Assembly (NCBI GenBank): GCA_001769385.1
Contig: MEPB01000094.1
Location: forward strand, 1-64,000
DNA: 64,000 nt
DNA from: Bacteroidetes bacterium RIFCSPLOWO2_12_FULL_35_15
GTDB taxonomy: Bacteria; Bacteroidota; Bacteroidia; 2-12-FULL-35-15
Direction of reading: 5' to 3'
Positions 55,289 to 63,979 of the stretch are shown piece by piece. Both the position numbers and the translations under genes were made by a program. The notes under the pieces were generated by a model, which was not told the DNA's origin, searched no databases, and was given only the letters and a program-made list of their open reading frames with translations. The stretch's first letter is position 1, and every line of letters starts with the position of its first letter.

Positions 55289-55828
55289 ATGTTAAAAAAA
55301 ATATTCGGGTTGGGAAAACTGCTCGGAAAAAGCAAATGGATAGCATTATTAGGTGTATTAGTTCTTAATCTTTCAGCTATAACACTGGTAATTATAGGTT
55401 TTGTAAAACTTTATAATATAATTACTGATTTATATAGCCATTTAGACCATCCTGAAAAAATAGATACCATTTTGTTTTCTGCTAATTTTCTGATTATCAT
55501 CGAAATATATTTGCAAGCGATCATATTTTATATTTTCGCGGTTGGAATATATAAGCTATTTGTAGGGGAGTTTACACTTCTGGGATGGTATCATATTGAC
55601 TCACTTGATGAAATGAAAGCGGAGCTTGCAAAGGCGATTATAATATTCCTTTCGGTTTTTATTTTGCAAAAAATTGTGGAATGGAAGGATCCTGAAAAAT
55701 TGCTTTATATTGGAGTTGTTATAGCTATTACATGCGCCAATCTTATTTGGTATATGAATTCTTTAAAAAACGGTAAAAAAAATCATAATCATACTAATAT
55801 TGATACTTCTCATAAGAGCATGGATTAA
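55289..55828 (+). CDS. UPF0114/YqhA family membrane protein
   Basis: The 179-residue protein has four membrane helices. The conserved UPF0114 motifs are VGIYKLFVGEF (about 84-94), HIDSLDEMKAELAKAIIIFL and FILQKIVEWKDPEKLLYIG. The C-terminus is His/Asn/Ser-rich (KKNHNHTNIDTSHK). The family is conserved but uncharacterised. No operon partner is apparent. Confidence 0.88.
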   Translation: MLKKIFGLGKLLGKSKWIALLGVLVLNLSAITLVIIGFVKLYNIITDLYSHLDHPEKIDTILFSANFLIIIEIYLQAIIFYIFAVGIYKLFVGEFTLLGWYHIDSLDEMKAELAKAIIIFLSVFILQKIVEWKDPEKLLYIGVVIAITCANLIWYMNSLKNGKKNHNHTNIDTSHKSMD

Positions 55829-55913
55829 TTCCTTTTAGTTTTAAAGCGTCCTTATCCTGAATTTTAAGAAAATAATAAGGGACAAAAAATAGAAGTCCAA
55901 TCTTTCAATTTTA

Positions 55914-56012
55914 TACCAATTGAAATATAGGTCTCGATTTTTAAAACCTCAGCCAAACCTTCTCCTTGAAAAAAGGAGAGGATGATTGGACTATTTTATC
56001 TTTCAATTGGTA
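55914..56012. mobile_element. Short TACCAATT-ended element with TTA duplication
   Basis: The perfect 12-bp ends TACCAATTGAAA (55914-55925) and TTTCAATTGGTA (56001-56012) are flanked by TTA (55911-55913 and 56013-56015). The interior of 75 bp holds a CTTCTCCTT/AAGGAGAGG hairpin. End sequence and flank match the element at 38679, indicating one family of very small MITEs. Confidence 0.7.
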
Positions 56013-56066
56013 TTAACGTAAGAAATAGAAGCACTTCGGATCAATCTTTCGTTTTTTTTCGGAAAC

Positions 56067-56093
56067 AAAAAAAGTCCCGCAAAAGCGGGACTT
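56067..56093 (-). terminator. Rho-independent terminator of the tRNA-Ser transcript
   Basis: On the minus strand AAGTCCCGC and GCGGGACTT (56072-56093) form a perfect 9-bp stem with a TTTT loop, followed by a T-run, 15 bases after the tRNA 3' end. Confidence 0.93.
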
Positions 56094-56108
56094 CATTGGG
56101 TTTTTCAG

Positions 56109-56193
56109 CGGAGAAATAGGGATTCGAACCCCAGGAGGTGTAACCCTCAACAGTTTTCAAGACTGCCGCAATAGACCACTCTGCCATTTCTCC
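56109..56193 (-). tRNA. tRNA-Ser (anticodon TGA)
   Basis: This 85-base type II tRNA has acceptor GGAGAAA/TTTCTCC, anticodon stem GCAGT/ACTGT with loop CTTGAAA, a long variable arm (GAGGGTTACACCTC) and T arm GGGGTTCGAATCCC, with discriminator G. The extended variable arm confirms serine. CCA is not encoded. Confidence 0.97.
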
Positions 56194-56305
56194 ACTGCGA
56201 AAGTACTATTTTTTTTATTTCATAAATAAAAAAGTGTAAAAAATATATTTTTTGCTTAATTTTGTAATACTCCCCATTAATTTGATTTTTCAATAAAATT
56301 ATAGT

Positions 56306-57739
56306 ATGAAAAAGTTTTTTGCTCTTTTTTGTTTGACATTTATTGTTACAATAAACGTCAGCACTTCAGCTAATGTTACTGCATATTTAACCCATGCCAC
56401 CTTTAATTCGCCCTTAAAAGGACCTTTTCTGGAAACGTATTTAACCGTTATGGGACATTCTTTGAAATTTGTTAAGAATTCGGCAGGAAACTATCAGGGA
56501 GCTGTTGACATTGCTATTAGTATCAGCCAAAACGGAGAGATTAAAAGTGCTCAGAAATATACTTTAAACAGTCCTGAAATTGCGGACACCACTAAAGGGT
56601 TTCCGAATTTCATTGATCAACAGCGCTTTACATTAACAAATGGTTCCTATAGCATGGAACTTTCTATTTCTGATAAAAATGCTACTATTAAAAAACCATT
56701 TATTACTACTGTTCCAATTACTATTAATTTCACAGATGAGAGAATAATGATATCCGACATTCAGTTTTTAGAATCATTTACAAAATCAAGTGTTCCTAAC
56801 GCCTTAAGTAAAAGTGGCTATGATCTGCTTCCTTATGTTTCCAACTACTATCCTGAAAATATAAATAAAATTAAACTTTATGCTGAAATTTATAATTCAA
56901 AAAAAATACTTGGAGCAGAACAAAAAATAATTTTGAGCTACTTTCTGGAATCATTTGAATCAAAAACCAGATTGAGTGATTATTCTGCTTTTTCAAAGCA
57001 AACGGCTAATGATGTTAATATTCTGCTAACAGAATTAAATATTGAAGCTTTGCCCTCCGGAAACTATAATTTAGTTATCGAAATTCGTGATAAGGATAAC
57101 AAGCTCCAGGAAGAAAAAAAATCATTTATTCAACGACAAAATAAAAAAAATTCCTTAAGCTTCAATGATTTAAAATCGATAGATGTTAGCAAGACCTTTG
57201 TCCGTGAATATAAAAGTATAGATACATTAACTGAATATATCCGCTGCTTATATCCGATATCTGGCAGTTCAGAACTTCAATTTGCTGAAAATCAGCTAAG
57301 AGGAAAAAATCTGGAATTAATGCAGCAGTACTTTTACAATTTCTGGCAGTCCCGCGATTTGGATGATCCACAAATCGCTTGGTTAGAATATTATAAAGAG
57401 GTAATGAAAGCTAATAAACAATTCGGATCAACAAATATAAAGGGGTACAATACCGATAGAGGAAGGGTGTATTTGCAATATGGGCCTCCAAACATACGCG
57501 GTGGATACGAAAATGATCCAACCGGATCTCTTTATGAAATATGGCAATACAATACGCTGGTTGATAAATCAAAAATAATTTCCAATCCGAATAACAAACA
57601 ATCGAATAGAAAATTTGTTTTTTATAATTCAGATTTGATTAGCAGATACAAACTCATTCATTCAGATGCGATAGGGGAAATTCATAATACTCGTTGGGAT
57701 GCTAATAATCAAGACGATAATTATAATAATCCACGCTAA
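56306..57739 (+). CDS. GWxTD-domain exported protein
   Basis: The 477-residue protein has a signal peptide (about 1-22, ending TSANV). It has a beta-sandwich N-terminal half and a C-terminal GWxTD domain (about 310-450) marked by YFYNFWQSRDLDDPQIAWLE, GYNTDRGRVYLQYGPPN (Tyr replaces the signature Trp) and LYEIWQYN. The family is found in Bacteroidota and relatives, without known function. A TAATTTTG promoter element (56257-56264) precedes it. A GT2 gene follows after 46 bases. Confidence 0.88.
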   Translation: MKKFFALFCLTFIVTINVSTSANVTAYLTHATFNSPLKGPFLETYLTVMGHSLKFVKNSAGNYQGAVDIAISISQNGEIKSAQKYTLNSPEIADTTKGFPNFIDQQRFTLTNGSYSMELSISDKNATIKKPFITTVPITINFTDERIMISDIQFLESFTKSSVPNALSKSGYDLLPYVSNYYPENINKIKLYAEIYNSKKILGAEQKIILSYFLESFESKTRLSDYSAFSKQTANDVNILLTELNIEALPSGNYNLVIEIRDKDNKLQEEKKSFIQRQNKKNSLSFNDLKSIDVSKTFVREYKSIDTLTEYIRCLYPISGSSELQFAENQLRGKNLELMQQYFYNFWQSRDLDDPQIAWLEYYKEVMKANKQFGSTNIKGYNTDRGRVYLQYGPPNIRGGYENDPTGSLYEIWQYNTLVDKSKIISNPNNKQSNRKFVFYNSDLISRYKLIHSDAIGEIHNTRWDANNQDDNYNNPR

Positions 57740-57785
57740 TAAAAATTTTTTTTATGATACGTTGCATTTCAATTACATTTGCTGA

Positions 57786-58820
57786 ATGAAGGTTGCAATT
57801 GTTATTTTAAATTGGAATGGCAAAAAATTTTTAGAAAAATTTTTGCCAAGTGTTGTTTCAAATAATGTTTCTTACGCCCAAGTAATTGTTGCTGATAATG
57901 CTTCAACAGATGATTCTGTTTCTTTTTTAAAAAATACCTATCCTCAGATCCAAATAATTCAAAATACCAGCAATGGCGGTTTTGCTAAAGGGTATAATGA
58001 TGCTTTAAAACAGGTAGAGGCAGAATATTATGTATTACTTAATTCGGATGTAGAGGTAACACCAAACTGGATCGGCAGCATCATTAAATTGATGGATACT
58101 GACAAACTTATTGCTGCCTGTCAGCCGAAATTAAAAGATTTTAACCGAAGGAATTATTTTGAATATGCCGGTGCAGCCGGTGGTTTCATCGACAAATATG
58201 CGTATCCATTTTGCAGGGGAAGAATTCTGGAAAATATTGAAGAAGATAAAGGACAGTATGATGATGTGCGTGAAATATTCTGGGCCACAGGTGCCTGTTT
58301 ATTCATTAGAGCAGAATGTTTTCACTTAGTTCATGGATTCGATGAAGATTTTTTTGCCCACATGGAAGAAATAGATCTTTGCTGGCGATTAAAAAACCGT
58401 GGTTACAAAATTATGTATTGTCCTGATTCTATTGTTTATCATGTGGGAGGAGGAACTCTTAATAAAACCAATCCCAAAAAAACATTTTTGAATTTTCGGA
58501 ACAACCTGGTTCTGATCACAAAAAATCACCCCCCAGCGTATTTCCTTTTAAAAATAATTACCCGAATGATTCTGGATGGAGTAGCAGGTATGAAATTTCT
58601 ATTATCGGGACAGATAAACCATTTTTTAGCGGTAATTAAAGCACATTATAGTTTTTATACCTCACTTGGAGCCACAATAAACAAAAGAAAAGAGTTAAAA
58701 AAACACATAAAAAATTATACTACTTCAGCTGTTTATCTTCATAGTATTGTTGCTGATTTTTATATCCGGGGAAAAAAAACATTTAAAGAAATTGACCACA
58801 ACGAAAGGTTTAGGCACTAA
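57786..58820 (+). CDS. Glycosyltransferase family 2 (rhamnosyltransferase-like)
   Basis: The 344-residue GT-A enzyme starts VAIVILNWNGKKFLEKFLPS. It has VADNASTDDSVSFL, the metal-binding LLNSDVEV (about 89-96), the acceptor-loop ATGACLFIRAECF and the catalytic-base region DEDFFAHMEEIDLCWRLKNRG, as in WbbL-type transferases. The C-terminal part has an amphipathic membrane-associating stretch. It would add a sugar to a cell-surface glycan. It probably follows the GWxTD gene in one transcript. Confidence 0.92.
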   Translation: MKVAIVILNWNGKKFLEKFLPSVVSNNVSYAQVIVADNASTDDSVSFLKNTYPQIQIIQNTSNGGFAKGYNDALKQVEAEYYVLLNSDVEVTPNWIGSIIKLMDTDKLIAACQPKLKDFNRRNYFEYAGAAGGFIDKYAYPFCRGRILENIEEDKGQYDDVREIFWATGACLFIRAECFHLVHGFDEDFFAHMEEIDLCWRLKNRGYKIMYCPDSIVYHVGGGTLNKTNPKKTFLNFRNNLVLITKNHPPAYFLLKIITRMILDGVAGMKFLLSGQINHFLAVIKAHYSFYTSLGATINKRKELKKHIKNYTTSAVYLHSIVADFYIRGKKTFKEIDHNERFRH

Positions 58821-59234
58821 TTAAATAAAACTTTCTATTGCCAATCGATACGAATCCATACCAAAACCTGAAATAGAACCTTTGCATTTTGCTGCGATCA
58901 ATGAATGATGACGAAAATCTTCGCGTGCAAAAACATTGGAGATATGTACCTCAATAACCGGAGTTTTGATAGAAGCAATGGCATCCCGCAGCGCAACAGA
59001 AGTATGTGTGTATCCACCGGCATTTAAGATAATACCATCATACGAAAATCCTACCTCATGCAGTTTATTGATTAGTTCCCCTTCCACATTACTTTGATAG
59101 GACGTTAAATCGATCTCCGGGAATTTTTTTTTCAATGTTAAAAAATATTCTTCAAAAGTTTGATTCCCATAAACATTGGTTTCGCGGGTACCTAAAAGAT
59201 TCAGATTAGGGCCATTTATTATAATAAGTTTCAT
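58821..59234 (-). CDS. aroQ: Type II 3-dehydroquinate dehydratase
   Basis: ATG 59234 is used, since KLIIINGPNLNLLG is the usual family start; an in-frame ATG 39 bases upstream would add 13 odd residues. The 137-residue enzyme has NGPNLNLLGTRETNVYGN, the catalytic Tyr of the active loop (VYG), YQSNVEGELI, ILNAGGYTHTSVALRDAI and the C-terminal EVHISNVFAREDFRHHS with the catalytic His. It dehydrates 3-dehydroquinate in the shikimate pathway. It abuts the end of the GT2 gene. Confidence 0.95.
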   Translation of the reverse strand: MKLIIINGPNLNLLGTRETNVYGNQTFEEYFLTLKKKFPEIDLTSYQSNVEGELINKLHEVGFSYDGIILNAGGYTHTSVALRDAIASIKTPVIEVHISNVFAREDFRHHSLIAAKCKGSISGFGMDSYRLAIESFI

Positions 59235-59369
59235 AATGGAATAAATATGCAACGAATTTACGAATATTGACAATCAGATTTAAGTTTACTATAAATTAAT
59301 AAATCAAAGATTTTAATTAGATTTGTCCGAACCAAATATTATTTCAAGAATTTTAAAACAATTTATCAT

Positions 59370-59741
59370 ATGAAAACTTTTTTTTCAATTTCCTTTTTGC
59401 TAAGCTTAACAATGTTTTTTTCCTGTTCTCAAGAAAAAAAACCTATTGCTGAAAAGGTTGCTACAATAGATACATTGGCTAAAACCGAAGTAAAAACCAT
59501 TTCTGCCGGGGAAAAAATATTTAATGATGACTGTGTGACTTGTCATGGATTTGATGGAAAAAAGAAACATAGTGGAGCAAAAGATTTATCAATTTCTGAG
59601 TTGAATATTGACGAGATCGTTAAAATAATAAAATCTGCACAAATTATAGGAAATAAACTGCATTCCCCAAGATTTCCGGAAGTTTTAAGAGATGATCAAA
59701 TAAAAGAAGTTGGTGAATATATTCTTACTTTAAGGAAATAA
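59370..59741 (+). CDS. Cytochrome c lipoprotein
   Basis: The 123-residue protein has a lipoprotein signal (LTMFFSCSQEKK) and one small cytochrome c domain. The heme motif is CVTCHG (residues 55-60), and the C-terminal helix is DDQIKEVGEYILTLRK. No convincing distal Met is seen in the usual place, so the sixth ligand is unclear. It is tethered to a membrane in the periplasm and probably carries electrons. It stands alone. Confidence 0.87.
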   Translation: MKTFFSISFLLSLTMFFSCSQEKKPIAEKVATIDTLAKTEVKTISAGEKIFNDDCVTCHGFDGKKKHSGAKDLSISELNIDEIVKIIKSAQIIGNKLHSPRFPEVLRDDQIKEVGEYILTLRK

Positions 59742-59948
59742 AATTTGCGTTTCTATTCTTAAACATTTCAAAGTTATTTAAAGCCTGTTTAAATTTTACT
59801 CAAAATGTAGTGTATGTCATTTCGAACGCAATGAAATGAAGAGAGAAATCTGCTTGTCGAGATGAGATTTTTTCCTCTGGTCTAAAGACATTAAACTGTT
59901 TTAATAATCTATTCTTCAATTTTAAAATTTCAGAGAAATAAATTTCTG
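59742..59948. repeat. Decayed GAGCC-type element with one gtcatttcga palindrome
   Basis: At 59781 the sequence aagcctgtttaaattt differs by one base from the GAGCC end and follows TTA, a TNA-type flank. A single palindromic unit (59816-59889), the same as those amplified at 21417 and 45182, comes next. The matching right end is not recognisable. No gene is present. Confidence 0.55.
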
Positions 59949-59981
59949 TTGTTCTAAGTATTAAAAAAAATTATACATTTG
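59949..59981 (+). promoter_or_regulatory. Bacteroidota-type promoter
   Basis: TTG (59949-59951) and TACATTTG (59974-59981) are 22 bases apart, fitting TTG-N17-23-TAnnTTTG. A short frame begins 17 bases downstream, and the PAS-phosphatase gene 213 bases downstream. Confidence 0.55.
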
Positions 59982-59998
59982 TACCGTATAAAATAAAA

Positions 59999-60115
59999 AT
60001 GTCACAACAATTACATATCATTATTTCTACTATTATTCCTTGCTTTCTGAGCATAGGGATGTGGCATTTTATGCAAAATCACAACCGATTTAATTATTGT
60101 ATTTCAAGACAGTAA
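59999..60115 (+). CDS. Possible small protein of 38 residues
   Basis: The frame ATG 59999 to TAA 60115 encodes a small peptide with one hydrophobic stretch (IIISTIIPCFLSIGMWHF), long enough to span a membrane. It is well placed behind a good promoter and before the phosphatase gene. Nothing but length and position supports translation, and no family is recognised. It may instead be an untranslated leader. Confidence 0.3.
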   Translation: MSQQLHIIISTIIPCFLSIGMWHFMQNHNRFNYCISRQ

Positions 60116-60194
60116 TTTTTTATCAGCTATTTTAATCCATTCATTTATTCTCAATTTTTTTCAAAAAGGTTTTTGCCTTTATATATTTATTTTT

Positions 60195-61355
60195 ATGTCA
60201 ATAGTTACAGAAGCAATACTTGAAAAGCTAAACAGCTTAATTGTAGTAGTTAATAGCGATGGTAAGGTGGAATATGTTAGTCCGTCTGTTAAACGTTTAC
60301 TTGGATATGAACCTGAACAAATGATGGGTGAGGGCTGGTGGAATTTAACCCGCCATACTGAATTTGAACGTGAAAGTGTGAAAGCATTGATGAATAATTT
60401 CCTTCAACAGGATTCATTGCAGGAAGCTGTGCCTTATGAGCGTTTGTTGAAAACAGCAAGTGGTGGTGAACGGTGGATCTTATGGAACACCTCAAAAGGA
60501 CCGTCAAACAGTCTTGTTGGGATAGGCCATGATATTACGGAAAGGAAAAATGCAGAGGAAAAACTGCTTGAAAAAAATAAAGAACTGACACAGTTCAATA
60601 AAGATGTAACAGATAGTTTGCAGTATGCATGCCGGATACAGGAAGCAATATTGCCCGATGTACAAAAAATAAAAAATGTATTTAAAGATGCATTCGTTTT
60701 ATATTTACCAAAGGATGTGGTAAGTGGCGATTATTATTTCTTTTTTCAGAAAAACAAAAAAATAATTATTGCTGCTGTAGATTGTACCGGACATGGTGTT
60801 CCCGGAGCTTTAATGTCTGTTATAGCAAATTCTATTTTAAAGGAGGTGATCGTAAAAAAAGGAATAGAAGAACCCTCAGAAATATTATATGCTTTGGATG
60901 AAGAACTATTTTCGGCTCTAAATAAACAAAATACTGCGGTAGTTGCAAATGATGGAATGGATGTATCTTTGGGTGTTTTTGATTTTGAAAGTAACACAAT
61001 TACTTATTCAGGAGCATTTCGCCCTATGTTATTGGTGCGTAATAAGGAAGTGATCGAATTTGAAGGAAATCGTTATCCTATAGGGATGTATGGGGATATA
61101 AAAAAAGAATTTGTGTCAAAACAAATACAGTTACTGGAAGATGATACCTTTTATTTTTTTACAGATGGTTATTGCGATCAATTTGGTGGTGAGCAAAAAA
61201 AGAAATTTAATCGAAAACGATTTAAGGAATTATTGCTTTCTGCACAATCCATGGAAATGGAGGAGCAAGAATCATTTTTACAATATGCTTTACTCAACTG
61301 GAGGCAAAACGAACCTCAGGTGGATGATGTATTGGTGATGGGAATAAAAATTTGA
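60195..61355 (+). CDS. PAS-domain SpoIIE/PP2C-type phosphatase
   Basis: The 386-residue soluble protein has a PAS domain (about 5-118: VEYVSPSVKRLLGYEPEQMM, then WILWNTSKGPSNSLVGIGHD and ITERKNAEEKL). After a coiled linker comes a SpoIIE phosphatase domain (about 135-386) with VSGDYYFF, AAVDCTGHGVPGALMS, FTDGYCDQFGGE and VDDVLVMG. All metal-binding acidic residues are present. The phosphatase part closely resembles that of the gene at 1675. It would dephosphorylate an STAS-type regulator in response to a ligand or redox signal. A terminator follows at 61437. Confidence 0.92.
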   Translation: MSIVTEAILEKLNSLIVVVNSDGKVEYVSPSVKRLLGYEPEQMMGEGWWNLTRHTEFERESVKALMNNFLQQDSLQEAVPYERLLKTASGGERWILWNTSKGPSNSLVGIGHDITERKNAEEKLLEKNKELTQFNKDVTDSLQYACRIQEAILPDVQKIKNVFKDAFVLYLPKDVVSGDYYFFFQKNKKIIIAAVDCTGHGVPGALMSVIANSILKEVIVKKGIEEPSEILYALDEELFSALNKQNTAVVANDGMDVSLGVFDFESNTITYSGAFRPMLLVRNKEVIEFEGNRYPIGMYGDIKKEFVSKQIQLLEDDTFYFFTDGYCDQFGGEQKKKFNRKRFKELLLSAQSMEMEEQESFLQYALLNWRQNEPQVDDVLVMGIKI

Positions 61356-61436
61356 GCTTTTTTTAATCAGAGAAACGATTGAAACAAAAATCAATTAGAA
61401 ACATCGTTGCTGTATTTTTTTTGCTATGAACATTAC

Positions 61437-61470
61437 AATCCTAAAGATTTAAAAAATCTTTAGGATTTTT
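61437..61470. terminator. Rho-independent terminator
   Basis: AATCCTAAAGATTT (61437-61450) with AAATCTTTAGGATT (61454-61467) forms a 14-bp perfect stem with a 3-base loop and a T-run after it. It closes the PAS-phosphatase transcript. From 61471 to 61707 the spacer holds nothing recognised. Confidence 0.85.
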
Positions 61471-61707
61471 ATTAAAGAATGCCCCCAAGCAATATGTATT
61501 AAACTTTAACAGGGATTACTTATCATAAGAACCTTGATAAGAATTTTGAGGGTGTTTTTGTAAGATTACAAAATGAGTTACATTTGTTTAGGTAATCTAT
61601 TGAGTTTAGCTTTATATTTTACTTCTGCTAATTCGGATATATTGAAAGGGATTTGCATATAAACATGTATCATAAATATTTCAAATCACCATTTAAAAAG
61701 CTAAGAA

Positions 61708-62244
61708 ATGAAAAAAACGGTATTACTAATTTTGGCACTCACTACATCATTTGTTTTGGGTTTCTTTTTCAATAAAATAATTGCCAAACAAGCTAACAAC
61801 ATTAGTAAAGCGAAAAATGATACTGATAAAACCAAAAAAGTAACAGGAGTTGGCGGTATCTTTTTTAAATGTAAAGACCCTGGCAAAATGAAAGAGTGGT
61901 ATAAAACTCACTTAGGTTTAAACACCGATCAATATGGGACAAATTTTGAATGGCGACAAGGTGCAGACTCAACAAAAAAAGGATTTACACAATGGAGTCC
62001 ATTTATGGATACAACAACCTATTTTGCCCCTTCTACAAAGGATTTTATGATAAACTACCGGGTTGAAAACCTGACAACACTCGTTGAAGAGTTAAAAAAA
62101 GAAGGGGTTATAATTGCCGACAAGATGGAGATATTTGAATATGGTAAATTTATTCACATTATTGATCTTGAAGGGAACAAAGTTGAATTATGGGAACCCA
62201 ACGATATTGAATATGACAAGTTCCCGGGTGGACGAACAAAATAA
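61708..62244 (+). CDS. VOC-superfamily (glyoxalase-like) protein with N-terminal anchor
   Basis: The 178-residue protein starts with a hydrophobic signal-anchor (VLLILALTTSFVLGFFFNKI) and a Lys/Asn-rich linker. One vicinal-oxygen-chelate domain follows (about 48-170), with VGGIFFKCKDPGKMKEWYKT, a LGLNTDQYGTNFEWRQG strand-turn, and FIHIIDLEGNKVELWEP carrying the C-terminal Glu metal ligand. An isomerase, resistance or binding function is possible. The exported location is unusual for a single-VOC enzyme. Confidence 0.87.
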   Translation: MKKTVLLILALTTSFVLGFFFNKIIAKQANNISKAKNDTDKTKKVTGVGGIFFKCKDPGKMKEWYKTHLGLNTDQYGTNFEWRQGADSTKKGFTQWSPFMDTTTYFAPSTKDFMINYRVENLTTLVEELKKEGVIIADKMEIFEYGKFIHIIDLEGNKVELWEPNDIEYDKFPGGRTK

Positions 62245-62315
62245 ATAGAGCAAAGCAATATCAATATATGTAGAACCGCGAAAATTTTTTCACCTGTTTC
62301 AACAGTATCTAAAAT

Positions 62316-62942
62316 TTATTGTAACAAAACTTTCTTTGAAAGAACCCTATCCTTTGTTTCTAATGTAATTAAATACATTCCTTTACTTAGGCTTGGTAAC
62401 ATGTATGTATGAGAATATTTCCCGGCAACTTGTGCTGTTGAAACAAAACTATAAATTGCTTCCCCTAGAATATTGAACATTCGAATCTTAAGTAGTGTTG
62501 TTTCTGGAATGTTGTAAACTAACTGAAACTCCTCGATAACCGGATTAGTTATGTTTAATTCAAAGGAGGCGCCAGACCACTTTTCAATTATCCCGGAAGC
62601 GGGTAGCACTGTGAAATGACCAAACATTCCTGTTGAAAAATGCTGCGAACAAATATAACTATAGCTTCCTGCAATAGTTGGAATATAAGTAAAAACAGGA
62701 TTAAGTGAACTAATCTCCTGATCCCATGGCAAAGCACCTGCTGGAATAGAGGTGGAAGCAGTGGTATGCATTCCTGCGCTATTGTCCCATGCCCATTTAA
62801 TAGTATCTCCAATATTGATGGTGAAATCACCCGGATTAAATTCAAAATCTTCAACATTTATTAGTATTGTTGAGGCTTTAAAATTCAAATTGCAAGAAAA
62901 AATCAATACAATTGCTATGAATATTTTATAGACAGTTTTCAT
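62316..62942 (-). CDS. Cupredoxin (plastocyanin-like) protein with T9SS sorting domain
   Basis: The 208-residue protein has a signal peptide and a plastocyanin/azurin-like domain (about 25-120) that keeps all four type 1 copper ligands. These are the His in AGMHTTAS, and Cys, His and Met in YICSQHFSTGMFGH. The C-terminal 80 residues are a T9SS sorting domain (VYNIPETTLLKIRMFNILGE, LSKGMYLITLET). It would be an electron carrier or copper binder on the cell surface or outside the cell, where cupredoxins are rarely placed. Confidence 0.9.
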   Translation of the reverse strand: MKTVYKIFIAIVLIFSCNLNFKASTILINVEDFEFNPGDFTINIGDTIKWAWDNSAGMHTTASTSIPAGALPWDQEISSLNPVFTYIPTIAGSYSYICSQHFSTGMFGHFTVLPASGIIEKWSGASFELNITNPVIEEFQLVYNIPETTLLKIRMFNILGEAIYSFVSTAQVAGKYSHTYMLPSLSKGMYLITLETKDRVLSKKVLLQ

Positions 62943-63427
62943 TTTGTTTCTGTTTAAAAGATTTAAATTTTAAAACAAAATTACTGTCGGGATCAGCTAA
63001 ATGAAATGAAAATCGTCATTTCCAAAATTGATTTACAACAAATGATCAAACAATAAAAAAATAATTTTTTCATTGTGGAATATGAGAAAAAAAAGAAACA
63101 ATACTATACTATATTTTTTAAATGTTTATAACCTGAGTTCGATTAATAATTGATTTTTAAAATGGGAGCATTGGTACTTATTTACAAGCACCTGTCATTT
63201 TGGACCCTTCAGCAACGCTCAGGATAAACTCTGCGAAAAATATTTTTTTTTAGTGGCAAGATGCTTCATTCCATTCAACAGGACAAAACTAAACACCTGA
63301 TTTCATAAATACCCCTGTTTGTTGACGTTTTTGAGGCATTATTAATCTAAACAGGTTAATAAGTTAGAGGGATTCTTAAAAGGGTTGGTAATTATTAAAA
63401 CTATACAGCTTGACTTATAATCAGATT
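62943..63427. other. Intergenic region containing the second dispersed repeat copy
   Basis: No gene is seen. The 63128-63230 part repeats 11062-11161 on the opposite strand (listed separately). The remaining sequence is AT-rich, with a taaacaggttaat at about 63350 faintly like the GAGCC-type element end. Confidence 0.5.
63128..63230 (+). repeat. Dispersed repeat, copy 2
   Basis: It opens ataacctgagttcgattaat, continues aattgatttttaaaatggga and tatttacaagca, and ends cccttcagcaacgctcagg. It matches the reverse complement of 11062-11161 block by block, with several small gaps and substitutions. No reading frame is conserved. Confidence 0.8.
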
Positions 63428-63979
63428 TTAGAATTTCAGCAGTTCTTCGTACAGTTCTCTTATTGGCAAACCCATAACATTGAAGTAAGATCCTTCAATT
63501 TTTTCAACCGCAATATAACCTATCCACTCTTGTGCACCGTAAGCACCGGCTTTGTCGTAAGGAGAAAAGTTGTTGATGTAATATTCTATTTCCTGATCGG
63601 ATAATTCTTTAAAATAAACTTTTGTAACTGCATAAAATGATTTAGTTTTATTTTTTGATCTCAAACAAACACCTGTAAATACTTCATGCATTTTTCCGGA
63701 AAGTAATTTTAGCATCCTCACTGCATCATCATAATTTTCAGGTTTGTTGAGAACCTGATTTTCGATCCAAACGATTGTGTCTGCTGTGATAACTATGGTA
63801 TTATTTGTTAATTCCTCCTCAAATGCATTCGCTTTTTTCTCGCATAAATAAAGAGGGATTTGTTGTGCTACCAGATTCGCAGGAAAACTCTCATCCACAT
63901 CTTTAATGCATACCTCAAAATTTAATCCCAGTTCTTTGATCAGGTATTGTCTGCGTGGTGATTTTGAAGCCAAAATCAA
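63428..63979 (-). CDS. maf: Maf-family nucleotide pyrophosphatase
   Basis: The 183-residue protein starts with the family signature ILASKSPRRQYLIKELGL and has ITADTIVWIENQVLNKP (metal-binding Asp) and YDKAGAYGAQEWIGYIAVEKI near the C-terminus. It is a house-cleaning enzyme that hydrolyses non-canonical nucleoside triphosphates such as dTTP/UTP or modified forms. The start codon lies 21 bases from the window edge, so its upstream neighbour is not visible. Confidence 0.94.
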   Translation of the reverse strand: MILASKSPRRQYLIKELGLNFEVCIKDVDESFPANLVAQQIPLYLCEKKANAFEEELTNNTIVITADTIVWIENQVLNKPENYDDAVRMLKLLSGKMHEVFTGVCLRSKNKTKSFYAVTKVYFKELSDQEIEYYINNFSPYDKAGAYGAQEWIGYIAVEKIEGSYFNVMGLPIRELYEELLKF

